Positions 51,275 through 60,100 of a stretch of DNA of 64,000 nt are shown piece by piece (within the stretch, counting starts at the first letter, position 1; each line of letters opens with the position of its first letter). The translations under genes and the position numbers were made by a program. This stretch comes from Wenzhouxiangella marina (GTDB lineage: Bacteria; Pseudomonadota; Gammaproteobacteria; Xanthomonadales; Wenzhouxiangellaceae): contig NZ_CP012154.1 of NCBI RefSeq assembly GCF_001187785.1, forward strand, positions 3,404,501 through 3,468,500, in the 5' to 3' direction. The notes under the pieces are model-generated. The model did no database searches, was not told where the DNA came from, and saw nothing but the letters and a program-made list of their open reading frames with translations.

Positions 51275-51443
51275 CTGGGCTTCCTGTGAGGTCGCGATTG
51301 CTCGCCGCCGATTATGAAGGCAAGGGTGGGATAGCGCATTGGGGTTCAGGCCATCCTTGGCGTCGGTTGCCGCTGAAGACCGTCGGGCGGCATACTCGGA
51401 GCGCTCGGCATCGGCCGGGCTCAATCCATCCAGGGGTCTCCAC

Positions 51444-52505
51444 ATGTCTCGATTCGTTTTGCTGGCATCCGCATTCTGGTTCATCACCCTGCCGGCCTTC
51501 GGCAGCGAAGACGATTGCAGCGCGGTCGGTGACATCGACTTCGTCTGCGGTCCGGTCAATGCCGAAGACCTGGTGCATGTGCCGGACTCGCGCTGGATCA
51601 TCGCCAGCCGCGCGATTCCGAACGGCAGCCTCGCCCTGATCGATACGGAAACGCGGTCCTGGGGCGTGGCCGATCTCCTGGCACCCGCGCTGGATGCGGA
51701 ACGCTACCCCGACTGCACCGAGCCACCGATTGCCGAAGCCTTCGCCAGCCATGGCCTGAGCCTGCGCCGCCTGGACGACGGCACCCTGACGCTCGCGGTG
51801 GTCGGCCATGGCGCTCGCGAATCCATCGAGATCTACGCGGTCGATCTGTCCGCAGCCAAGCCGATGCTGGAATGGCGGGGCTGCATCCTGACGCCCGGCG
51901 CCCTGGCCGCCAACAGCGTCAGCCTGGCCAGCGACGGTTCCCTGCTCGCCACCATTCCCCTGGACGCCGGTCGGACCATCCCCGAGGCCATCACCGGCGC
52001 CGCCACCGGTGCCGTCTACGCCTGGGCGCCGGGCGATGCCGGCATGACCCGCCTGGAAGGCACCGAGCTGCCCTACCCCAACGGCATCGAAATCGCCGAG
52101 GATGGCCAGCATTTCTACGTCGTGACTTCGGGCGGCGGGCAATTCATCGAGTTCGCCAACACGCGACCGGTGGCGGAGCGGCGGCGCTCGGACCGACTGG
52201 ACTTCGTGCCCGACAATCTGCGACGGGCGCCCGATGGCCGGATGCTGACGGCCGGGCTGGTCGCGTCCGACGAGGTCTGCGGCGACGTCTGGGATGGCGA
52301 GGTCTTCGATCTGGCCGCCTTCGCCGCCTGCCCCCGGCCCTTCGTCGTCCGCGCCATCGATCCCGAGACCTTCGACGGCGAGGACCTGCTGCGCGGCCCC
52401 CGCATCGAGACCTTCAGCAATCTGACGATCGGTATCGTCATCGGTGAATCGATCTGGATGGGGACCTTCGCGGGAGATCGCGTCGCCTTGTTCGAGATGG
52501 ACTGA
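51444..52505 (+). CDS. secreted beta-propeller protein (SMP-30/strictosidine-synthase-like)
   Basis: A 353-aa exported protein. The start ATG 51444 (MSRFVLLASAFWFITLPAFG) gives a signal peptide and has AGGGG nine bases before it. The mature protein is a six-blade-like propeller with repeated turns: VPDSRWIIASRAIPNGSLAL, LASDGSLLATIPLD, LPYPNGIEIAEDGQHFYVVT. The segment LPYPNGIEIAEDG resembles the catalytic region of SMP-30/gluconolactonase and strictosidine-synthase-like families, but the metal ligands are not all clear. Cysteines (DDCSAVGDIDFVCGP, PDCTEP, EVCGDV, AACPRP) suggest disulfides. It is probably an ester- or lactone-hydrolase; this is inference. Confidence 0.72.
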   Translation: MSRFVLLASAFWFITLPAFGSEDDCSAVGDIDFVCGPVNAEDLVHVPDSRWIIASRAIPNGSLALIDTETRSWGVADLLAPALDAERYPDCTEPPIAEAFASHGLSLRRLDDGTLTLAVVGHGARESIEIYAVDLSAAKPMLEWRGCILTPGALAANSVSLASDGSLLATIPLDAGRTIPEAITGAATGAVYAWAPGDAGMTRLEGTELPYPNGIEIAEDGQHFYVVTSGGGQFIEFANTRPVAERRRSDRLDFVPDNLRRAPDGRMLTAGLVASDEVCGDVWDGEVFDLAAFAACPRPFVVRAIDPETFDGEDLLRGPRIETFSNLTIGIVIGESIWMGTFAGDRVALFEMD

Positions 52506-52714
52506 ATTGCTAGCCCCGATGCATTCGCCGAAGCCCGAGTCCGGCTGCTAGAATCCGTCACGGCGTTGGGTGTGGGGGGCTGGAGCTGACCGGTAGGCAG
52601 CGGTCTTCCCCGCACTCTCGTTTCCATCGACACCGATCTCCGGCGAGCGCTTCCGAAGCGCCGCGCCGGCGGCCCGTGTCCGATAACTTCGAACACAAAG
52701 GGAGACCCATTCCA

Positions 52715-53299
52715 ATGAACCGTTCTACTTTCCGACTCGGCCTGATGGCCCTGCTGATCTTTCTGGGCACGGGCTGCGCCCACCAGGTGGCGTTCCAGGA
52801 CGTGGACTACGCGGTCGATGAAGACCTGCGCAGCGAACCGCTGGTGACCGTCATCAGCGAGGCCGAGCGCACGCGCGTGGTGCCGGTGCGCTCCTTCATG
52901 ACCGGGATCGCGCACTCCTGGGAGGCCGAGCCGGGCGTGATGCTGGTGCAGGTGGCCGAGATCGAACTGCCGCAGATGTTCGAGCGCCACCGCCTGGCCC
53001 ACGCCGCGTCCACCGACGGCGGCCTGCTGCATCTGCACCTGTCGGTGCCGCGCTACCTGTTCGAGGACTTCAAGGCCAAGCTGACCATGCACGCCCGTCT
53101 GGTCGACGAGAACGGCAACACCCTGCTCGACGAGCTCTACGAAGCCGAGGGCCCGGGTCGCGGTGGACGGATGTTCTTCGGTGGCGCCTTCGCGATGAAG
53201 TCGGCCATGCGGACCTCCTCGCTCGAGGCCTTCAAGATCGCCTTTGAATCGCTCAGAGCCGACCTTGGCGAAGCCCTGGATGCTCGCGACGAGGGTTGA
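52715..53299 (+). CDS. hypothetical lipoprotein
   Basis: A 194-aa lipoprotein. The start ATG 52715 (MNRSTFRLGLMALLIFLGTG) has AAAGGGAGA upstream and leads to the lipobox LGTGC. The mature part has a beta-rich domain (VPVRSFMTGIAHSWEAEPGV) and strands VPRYLFEDFKAKLTMHARLV; it ends EAFKIAFESLRADLGEALDA. It resembles other short lipoproteins of this kind that have no known role. It is alone on its transcript: the gene before ends 210 bases upstream, and a repeat element follows. Confidence 0.72.
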   Translation: MNRSTFRLGLMALLIFLGTGCAHQVAFQDVDYAVDEDLRSEPLVTVISEAERTRVVPVRSFMTGIAHSWEAEPGVMLVQVAEIELPQMFERHRLAHAASTDGGLLHLHLSVPRYLFEDFKAKLTMHARLVDENGNTLLDELYEAEGPGRGGRMFFGGAFAMKSAMRTSSLEAFKIAFESLRADLGEALDARDEG

Positions 53300-53352
53300 T
53301 GAGGGTCGACACTGAGACCCCAGCTTCGAGCTTGACTAGCCGCGTAGAACTC

Positions 53353-53476
53353 CGTCGCCCCGGGCGTAGACCCGGGGCCCAGTGGCTTTGATCGGGCACT
53401 TCAGCCGCTAGGTCCCGGCTCTTCGGCCGGGATGACGGCATCGCTTCGCAATACCGCCAGATGACGGATGGTGTAG
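53353..53476. repeat. palindromic intergenic repeat, copy 6
   Basis: A composite: CCCCGGGCGTAGACCCGGGG hairpin, then GGCTTTGATCGGGCACTTCAG, GGTCCCGGCTCTTCGGCCGG, and finally GATGACGGATGGTGTAG. It contains both the core and the tail segments of the family. It lies between the lipoprotein and hydrolase genes. Confidence 0.75.
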
Positions 53477-53497
53477 GTGGTTTTGTGCGAGAGGGTG

Positions 53498-54910
53498 CTA
53501 CTGCCCCATCCTTTCCAGCCACTCCAGCATCACCTGGGCGGCGCGCTCGTCGTAGCGTTTGCCCGGGTTGATGGCGCTGTGGCTGCCGTCGGCCATGGCG
53601 GCCATCAGTTCCTCGCGGCTGTCGTAGACGACGAAGCCGTGCTCGGCGCCTTCGAGAATGACCGCTTCGGCGATGCGCCCGCCCCCGGTACTGGCCGCCT
53701 CGACCAGGGCGTCGGTCCAGCTCGAATCGATCGCCTGGATGTCCAGTGATCCGTGCATGGCCAGGGCATGGCTGTCGATGCTGGCCCAGGCCTCGGCGAG
53801 GTCGTAGCGGTTCAGGCCGCGGAAGAAGCGGTAGTTGCGACCGAACACGCGATCGCCTTGGATCGGCAGCAGGCCGGACTCGATGCCCGCCTGGAGTTCG
53901 GGGTCGGCCATGATGTCGTCCCAGGAACGGTCCGTGGTCAGCCAGGCGTCGATCAGGGGCTGGATGGTATCGCGGTTGGCCAGGGCCTCTTCTTCGCTGG
54001 TGCCGTAGAGCAAAGCCTGCTTGCCGAACAGATCCAGCATGTAATCGCGCCAGGACTTGATGCCGGCTCCGTAGACCATGATCGAGGCCACCGACTGCTC
54101 CGTGGCCAGCAAGGGGCCCTGGATGCCGCCGAGGGAATGGCCGAAGATGTGCACCTGCTCAGCGTCGACAAAGGGCAGTTCGCGCAGGGTCTTCAGGCCA
54201 TCGCGGAAGCCGGCCAGCTCGGACTCGAAGTCGATGTCCGCGCAGTTCTCGCCCTGGCTGTCTCCGACGCCAGGCTTTTCCTGCTTGTAGACCACGTAAC
54301 CGGCCTCGGCCAGGGTGACGAGGATCTGGTGCATGGTCAGCTCGGGAACCGCCGCGTAGTCGACGGAGCTGCAGGTGTAACCCTGGATGTAATAGACGAC
54401 GGGCTGCGGCGTCTCGGCCGTGGCGCCCGGCGGGCGGTAGACGATGCTGCGCAGCCGGTTGGGGCCGGAATCGACGACGCCGTAGATGACCTCGTAGGCC
54501 TCGCTCGTCTCGCGCGGCCGGCCCTGCAGGGGACCGGTCAACTGGAATGGATCGGCCTCGCCGCGAAATACCGTGACGGTGATGTCCTGGCCGACCTCGA
54601 GCCCGCCGATGGTCTGAACGAGATCCTGAAAGTCGTCGATCAGCTCGCCGTTGACCGCGTAGATACGGTCCCCGGACTGCAGACCCAGGGCCGCACCGGT
54701 GCCACCGGGCAGGACCTGTCCCAGCACCGCCGGCGGCGGGCTGCCCGGCTCCGCACCCTCGGCCGGCGGCGCTGGCGCCACGCCCATGAAGGGCCGGGGC
54801 GGGAGACCGGTCTCCGCCTGCGCATCGCGGCCGAGCAGGCAGGAGCCCAGGGCCAGCAGCGCCAGGGGGATCAGGAAGAAGGGCTTGGGTTTCTGACGAA
54901 AGGTGTCCAT
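53498..54910 (-). CDS. secreted PDZ plus alpha/beta hydrolase
   Basis: A 470-aa exported enzyme from ATG 54910 (MDTFRQKPKPFFLIPLALLA, signal peptide ending in DAQA). Residues about 55-115 form a PDZ domain (PAVLGQVLPGGTGAALGLQS, GDRIYAVNGELIDDFQDL). The alpha/beta hydrolase follows: the oxyanion region YYIQGYTCSSVD, nucleophile GHSLGG, an acid in LAMHGSLDIQA and a His in EGAEHGFVVYD. PDZ plus hydrolase in one chain is rare; the PDZ may place the enzyme on a peptide tail. Substrate unknown (ester, peptide or lipid). The start is supported by the signal peptide; the longer frame has no family sequence. Confidence 0.83.
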   Translation of the reverse strand: MDTFRQKPKPFFLIPLALLALGSCLLGRDAQAETGLPPRPFMGVAPAPPAEGAEPGSPPPAVLGQVLPGGTGAALGLQSGDRIYAVNGELIDDFQDLVQTIGGLEVGQDITVTVFRGEADPFQLTGPLQGRPRETSEAYEVIYGVVDSGPNRLRSIVYRPPGATAETPQPVVYYIQGYTCSSVDYAAVPELTMHQILVTLAEAGYVVYKQEKPGVGDSQGENCADIDFESELAGFRDGLKTLRELPFVDAEQVHIFGHSLGGIQGPLLATEQSVASIMVYGAGIKSWRDYMLDLFGKQALLYGTSEEEALANRDTIQPLIDAWLTTDRSWDDIMADPELQAGIESGLLPIQGDRVFGRNYRFFRGLNRYDLAEAWASIDSHALAMHGSLDIQAIDSSWTDALVEAASTGGGRIAEAVILEGAEHGFVVYDSREELMAAMADGSHSAINPGKRYDERAAQVMLEWLERMGQ

Positions 54911-55010
54911 GGGCTCGGCTCGTTGGTCCTGACGGGGGCGATGATCCAGCAGGCTAGCAGTGGGCCAGGTCCGGGGCTTGTGCCACAGGTCATGGGGCAC
55001 GGGGACCCGC

Positions 55011-55040
55011 GACACCGACCCCGGGATGACGGATGGTGTA
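55011..55040. repeat. palindromic intergenic repeat, copy 7
   Basis: A short copy: GACACCGACC, then GGGATGACGGATGGTGTA. It lies upstream of the hydrolase gene and next to the permease-like gene. Confidence 0.6.
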
Positions 55041-55058
55041 GCGGGGATCTGGGGGTAT

Positions 55059-55724
55059 CTATTTGCCTTCGATGTAGTCCCGGTCATCGAAGGATCGGAC
55101 CCACTCCGGCTTGAACGCGGTCAGCATGGTCATGATGGCGCCGTTGATGAAGCCTTCGGGCAGCATGGCGACGGGGATGAAGACAAGGTAGTCGTAGCTG
55201 ATCCGGCTCCACGGATACACGCCGAGCAGCCAGAGCAGAAGGGCTCCAGTGAGCATGGTCGCGACGATGACGATCATCGAGGTGAAGTGTGCGGCCACGA
55301 TCACGTAGACGAAGTAATGCTTCGGGAACCAGAAATACACCAGAGCGTGCAGCCGATCGGCGAGTAACACGGGCAGAGCCACGGTGATCAGTCCGTTGAC
55401 CCCCAGAGCCCACCAGTCGTAAACGCCGGCCGCCGTCAGCAGACCCAGTGCCAGTGCGCCGCCGACCATCGACAGACGCCAGCCGAACACCAGCACCATG
55501 GCGCTCAGGCCCAGAAAGTGCAGCTGCAGGCCCGCCACCGCCTCGGCCTTCAGCCACCACAAGCCGGTCAGCAATCCGATCGCCAGCACGTAGACCCATT
55601 CGAGACGATTGACCAGCAGCAGCTGCCAACCCGAACCCCAGACCTGCCAGGCGAACAAACCGAGAAACACGACCAGCGCGGGAACCATCAGCCAGAAAGG
55701 GAGCAGATCGGCGGGAATGTTCAT
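55059..55724 (-). CDS. CbiM-like integral membrane protein (ECF-type permease family)
   Basis: A 221-aa membrane protein with six or seven hydrophobic segments (LLPFWLMVPALVVFLGLFAW, WVYVLAIGLLTGLWWL, LHFLGLSAMVLVFGWRLSMV, VNGLITVALPVLLADRLHAL and others). The segment LHFLGLSAMVLVFGWRLSMV resembles the CbiM/COG3235 energy-coupling factor permease family. The last segment ends FKPEWVRSFDDRDYIEGK. It may take up a metal or cofactor, but no ATPase partner is beside it. The His that starts the CbiM metal site is not at its N-terminus, so I do not name a substrate. Confidence 0.75.
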   Translation of the reverse strand: MNIPADLLPFWLMVPALVVFLGLFAWQVWGSGWQLLLVNRLEWVYVLAIGLLTGLWWLKAEAVAGLQLHFLGLSAMVLVFGWRLSMVGGALALGLLTAAGVYDWWALGVNGLITVALPVLLADRLHALVYFWFPKHYFVYVIVAAHFTSMIVIVATMLTGALLLWLLGVYPWSRISYDYLVFIPVAMLPEGFINGAIMTMLTAFKPEWVRSFDDRDYIEGK

Positions 55725-55823
55725 TGAACGATCGAGCGTCCGGGGAAACTGAACCGAAGTGTATCGGCCCCATGTGCAGAGCAGTTGAGCTGGCTCAAAG
55801 GAGCCCGAACACCCAGATTTCTG

Positions 55824-55845
55824 CTACACCATCCGTCATCCCGCT
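55824..55845. repeat. palindromic intergenic repeat, copy 8
   Basis: TACACCATCCGTCATCCCG followed by CTACACG; a single arm of the family, without the second arm. It sits between the CbiM-like gene and the BLUF-like gene. Confidence 0.65.
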
Positions 55846-55851
55846 ACACGT

Positions 55852-56340
55852 TCAATCCCGATGCACGCCCATCAGCGCGGCGGGATCGCTGGGGCGGTCG
55901 AAGGCCAGGTCGATGAAGTCGGCCAGGGCTTCGGGGGTGAAGGTGTAGGGGTCGAAGGTGCTCAGGCCGTGGCGGGTCTGGATGGCCTGCAGTTCCTTGT
56001 GTGAGCCGACGTAGCGCATGCTGCCCGGAGGGAATCGCTGGGACTGGATGGCTTCCCGGTGGATGACTTCGACGCGCTGGTGGCGGTCGTCCTGCTCCAG
56101 GTGCTCGAGGTACCAGGCCAGGTGCTCCACCGGGCCTTCCAGGCACTGCAGGTAGTAACGGTTGCCGGCGTGGAAGATGCCGCCGATGGATTCGTGATGG
56201 GCGGTGCGGGGTGCCGGGTAGAGAATGCGCGCCACTTCGACTTCCGAGCCCCTGGGGTCGGCCCAGCTGGAGAAATTGGCCTCGGAACAGCAGGCGACAC
56301 GTAGCAGGGTGTCGGGCGGGAAGGTCTCGATCAGGTTCAT
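55852..56340 (-). CDS. BLUF-domain protein lacking the photoactive Tyr
   Basis: A 162-aa protein that is mostly one BLUF domain, a flavin-binding blue-light sensor fold. The start ATG 56340 (MNLIETFPPDTLLRVACCSE) begins the domain. Conserved Gln and the LEG motif are seen in GNRYYLQCLEGP, and DDRHQRVEVIHREAI matches the later helix and strand. But the Tyr of the usual LxYxS opening is replaced by Cys in LLRVACCS, and the Asn of the N...ITG segment seems to be His (TAHHESIGGIF). With neither Tyr nor Asn the normal photocycle should fail. It may be a light-independent flavin or redox sensor. It is alone on its strand. Confidence 0.78.
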   Translation of the reverse strand: MNLIETFPPDTLLRVACCSEANFSSWADPRGSEVEVARILYPAPRTAHHESIGGIFHAGNRYYLQCLEGPVEHLAWYLEHLEQDDRHQRVEVIHREAIQSQRFPPGSMRYVGSHKELQAIQTRHGLSTFDPYTFTPEALADFIDLAFDRPSDPAALMGVHRD

Positions 56341-56474
56341 GAGCGCGCTCCGTTGGCCGTTTCGACCAGTATGCGCCCTCGCCCGCGCTGCAGGAATTGA
56401 TCGAACGCAAAAGCTCTGGCAGGCAGCGCTGCAGAATTTCGTAACTGCAGTCAACAAGCCTGGAGGAGAGCACG

Positions 56475-57005
56475 ATGCGAAATGAAATTCTCGGCCTGCT
56501 CGGCCTGACCCTGGTGGCCTGCGGCGCGTCCGACGGAGAGTCCAGCAGCGCGGCGAGCGGCGGCAGCCAGCTGGCCGATGGCGGTTCCTTCACCGTCAGC
56601 GACACCCTGGGTGGCGGCTTCGACAGCAGCTCACCGCGGGCTCGGGCCCGCTTCGTCAGCGGCGACCTGATCGAGCTGCGCGGCGGCAACCACATGGTTC
56701 GCGCCCAGGTCAGCGGCATGCCCGACAGCGGCCCCGGCGAATCCACCGATTTCATCCGCAACAACACCATGTACTCGACGGAGATCGAGATCGATGGGCA
56801 GATGCTGCGGGTGGGCTGCCGCCCCGGCGACCCGATCGAAGGCCGCTTTCAGCGCAGTGCGTTCAGCGACAGCCATATGAGCGGCGAACTCGAGTTCGTC
56901 CTGGTCAGCTGCGACAACTTCGTCAGCGGCGAGCCGGTCGAGGTGCCCGGCCTGCCGATGACCGTCTCGGCCAGCTTCGAAGACCTGCCGATCGCCAGTC
57001 CCTGA
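56475..57005 (+). CDS. hypothetical lipoprotein
   Basis: A 176-aa lipoprotein from ATG 56475 with GGAGAG upstream. The lipobox is LTLVAC, so Cys16 would be acylated. The rest is a Ser/Gly-rich linker (SSSAASGGSQLADGGSF) and a beta-rich domain with a Cys pair (MLRVGCRPGDP and VLVSCDNFVSG). No family recognised. A strong terminator follows at 57078-57110. It is divergent from the BLUF-like gene. Confidence 0.72.
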   Translation: MRNEILGLLGLTLVACGASDGESSSAASGGSQLADGGSFTVSDTLGGGFDSSSPRARARFVSGDLIELRGGNHMVRAQVSGMPDSGPGESTDFIRNNTMYSTEIEIDGQMLRVGCRPGDPIEGRFQRSAFSDSHMSGELEFVLVSCDNFVSGEPVEVPGLPMTVSASFEDLPIASP

Positions 57006-57077
57006 TGGGCCATGCGACCCATTCGGTAACGCTCGGAGCCACTGGTCCGACTCCGGACAGAACGAGGAGAACCAGAA

Positions 57078-57110
57078 AAAACCGGCGGGGAGACCCGCCG
57101 GTTTTCCTTT
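57078..57110. terminator. bidirectional rho-independent terminator
   Basis: AAAACCGGCGGG, loop GAGA, CCCGCCGGTTTT with T/A runs on both sides (57078-57105 for the stem). It serves the lipoprotein gene (+) and the large repeat protein gene (-), which converge here. Confidence 0.9.
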
Positions 57111-57153
57111 GCCCGGAGGCCGCCGGCTCGAGTGCGCCGGCGGCTGAAGCCGC

Positions 57154-60100
57154 TCAAGCGAAAAGTCGGCGCTGGCCGATCACCAGCATCAGACCCATCA
57201 GCAGCATCAGCGTGAGCAGACCCCAGTTCGACAGGGTCGGCACCGGGAAGGCCATCACGCTCAGCCCCGCCGTGGCATCGGAGCTCGGGGAGCTTCCCAG
57301 ATCCGAATTCAAGGTCGAGCTCAGGGTGTAAGCACCACTCGCTGCGGTGACCTGGACGCTGATGCTGCAGCTGTCATTGGCCGGCACGCTGCCACCGCTG
57401 TAGCTCAGCGTGTCGCCCACGACGCTGACCGTCCCACCCGTGCAGGTATCGACCGGAGCGACCGGCTCGACGAACCAGAGGCCCGGCGGCAGGGTCACGC
57501 TGAAGGCCAGGCCGGTGGCGGCGATCGGCGTCGAGCCGTTGTCGATCGTGAAGGTGACCGTCGACGGTTCGCTCGGCGCGATGGTGGTCGGGTTGAAGCC
57601 GATCGTGAACTGCGGCGGCGTGCCCAGGATCATCAGGCTGGCGCTCGCCGGACCGCTGTTGCCCAGGCTGGAGGTCAGATCGCCGGTGAGGTTGGTGATG
57701 TCACCCGGCAGATTGCTGACCACGCTCACCGAGATCGTGCAGCTGCCCGAGGCCGGCACCGAACCACCCGAGAGGGTCACCGTGCCGTTGCCCGGCCCCG
57801 CGTCGAAGATGCCGCCGCAGGTGTTGCTGACATTGGCCGGATTGGCCACGACCAGGCCGGCCGGCATCGGGTCGGTGAACGTCGCGTTGCTGGCCGGCGC
57901 GGCATTGGCCGAATTGTCCAGGGTGAAGATCAGGTTGACTGGCGCACCCACCGGCGTCATCGGGGCGCCGAAGGCCTTGTGAAACACCGGCACATCACCG
58001 ATGACCGTCAGCGTGGCTTGCGCCGAGGAGTTCGTCCCGAAGCTGGTCGTCAGCGTGCTCGTGGTGTTGGTGTAGACCCCGGGGATGGCGCTGACCAGAT
58101 CGACTTCGACCGTGCAGCTGCCGTTGGCCGGGATCGTGCCACCACTCAAGCTGACCGTGCCCGCGGCCGCCGTCAGCGTACCGCCACAGGTATTGCTGGC
58201 GTTGGGCACCGCCGCCACTGCCAGATTCGCCGGCAAGGCGTTGCCGAAGGCCGCGTCCAGTGCCGGGGCGGCATTGGTCGTATTGTCCAGGGTCAGGGTC
58301 ATCGTCGAGGGCACACCCACCGGCGTGCTGACCGGCGTGAAGACCATGGTCAGGGACGGCACGTCCGCGCCGACGATCAGCTGCGCCGTGGCCGGTGCGC
58401 TGGTGCCCATATTGGACGTCAGGTTGCCGGTGATGTTGTCGAAGATGCCGGGCTGGTCGCTGACCACATCGACGGAGATGACACAGAAATCCGACGCCGG
58501 GACTTCGCCGCCGGTCAGTTCGATCGTCCCACTTCCCGGGTTGGCCACCAGGGTCGATGCGATGCAGCTGTTGGTCGCATTGGCCGGGTTGGCCACGACC
58601 AGACCTGCCGGCATCACGTCGGTGAAGGCCAGACTCAGGGCCTGGGCCGCATTGGGGTTGTCGATCGTGAAACTCAGGGTGGCCGGCACGCCGACATCGG
58701 TGCCGACGGGGGCGAAGGACTTGCTGAAGTCCAGCGGCACGGAATCGACGACCAGGGTGTCCGTGGCCGGACCCGAGTTGCCCAGGCTGCTGGTCAGGTC
58801 ACCGGACGTGTTCAGATAGTTGCCCGGTTCCTGGACCACCACATCGACCGAGACGCTGCAGACCGTGCCAAGGTCGACGCTGCCGCCGGTATAGCTGATC
58901 GAGGACGAGCCGGCCGCTGCCGTGATCGAGCCGCCGAGGCAGGTGGTCGATGCATTGGCAGGCGTGGCCACGACCATGCCGGCGGGCAACGGATCGGTGA
59001 AGTCCAGGGCCGTCACGCTCACGACGTTGTCCAGATTGTCGATCGTGAAGCTCAGGGTCGAGGGCACGCCCACCTGGGTCGGGTTGGGCCCGAAGGCCTT
59101 GGTGAAGATCGGCAGATCGGTCACGATCAGGGTGGCCTCGGCCGGGCCGCTGTTGCCCGCCGACGAGGTGGCATCGCCACTGATGTTGACCAGGCCGCCG
59201 GGCAGCGAAGTCACGACATCGACGGTGACCGTGCAGCTGGTGCCGGCCGGAACGGTGCCACCGGTGTAGATAATGACCGCGGCTCCGTCGGAGGCCGTGA
59301 GCGTGCCACCGGCGCAGTCGGTGCTGGCGTTGGACGGCGTGGCCACGTTCATGCCCGCCGGCAGGTTGTCGATGAAATCGACCCCCATCGAGTCCAGAGT
59401 GCCGTTGTTGTTGTTCAGGAAGAAGGTCAGGGTCGAGCTGTCACCCAGGGCCACGAGACTCGGCGCGAAGGCCTTGCTGAACTTCAGCGAGGGGCCGACC
59501 ACGATGTCATCGAGGCTGATGCCATCGGTGTTGATCGGGAAGTTATCGGTCTGGGAAAAGCGGAGCTGCGCCTGGTCGGTGAGCGTCTGGGTGTTGGCGG
59601 TCAGGAAGGCCGTCAGTTCGATGCCGTTGACATTGGTCCAGGCGCCGTTGTTGGAATTGGCCGCGAAGTCGTAGATCTCGATCCAGGGGTCGAGGGGCGA
59701 ACCGCGCAGCTCGACGATGTCCTGGAAATCGCCCTCATCGCCGTGGTCGTACCAGTTGAAGTCCAGGAAGATTTCCTGACCGGCCGGAATCGAGGTGGCA
59801 TCGAAGCTCAGGATCGTGTGGTTCAGACCACCAGCGCCCGGGTTATCCATGGACAGGATGCGCTGGCCGTCCGGGTCGAAATCCGTCCGCAGGGTGATGC
59901 GCCCACCGGCAGAACTCTGGAGGTAGCTGAAGCCCGGGACCTCGGGCAACAAGCTGTCCTGCTGATAGCTCGCAACCGTGCGGCCTTCGAAGTCTTCCTT
60001 GACCGGGCTGGTCCGCCAGGCGTCCGAGATGAAGGTATCGTTGGCCAGGTTGGAACTCGGCGTGGTCGCTTCGAAGGCGAAGGCGCTGTCCGCGCTCAGA

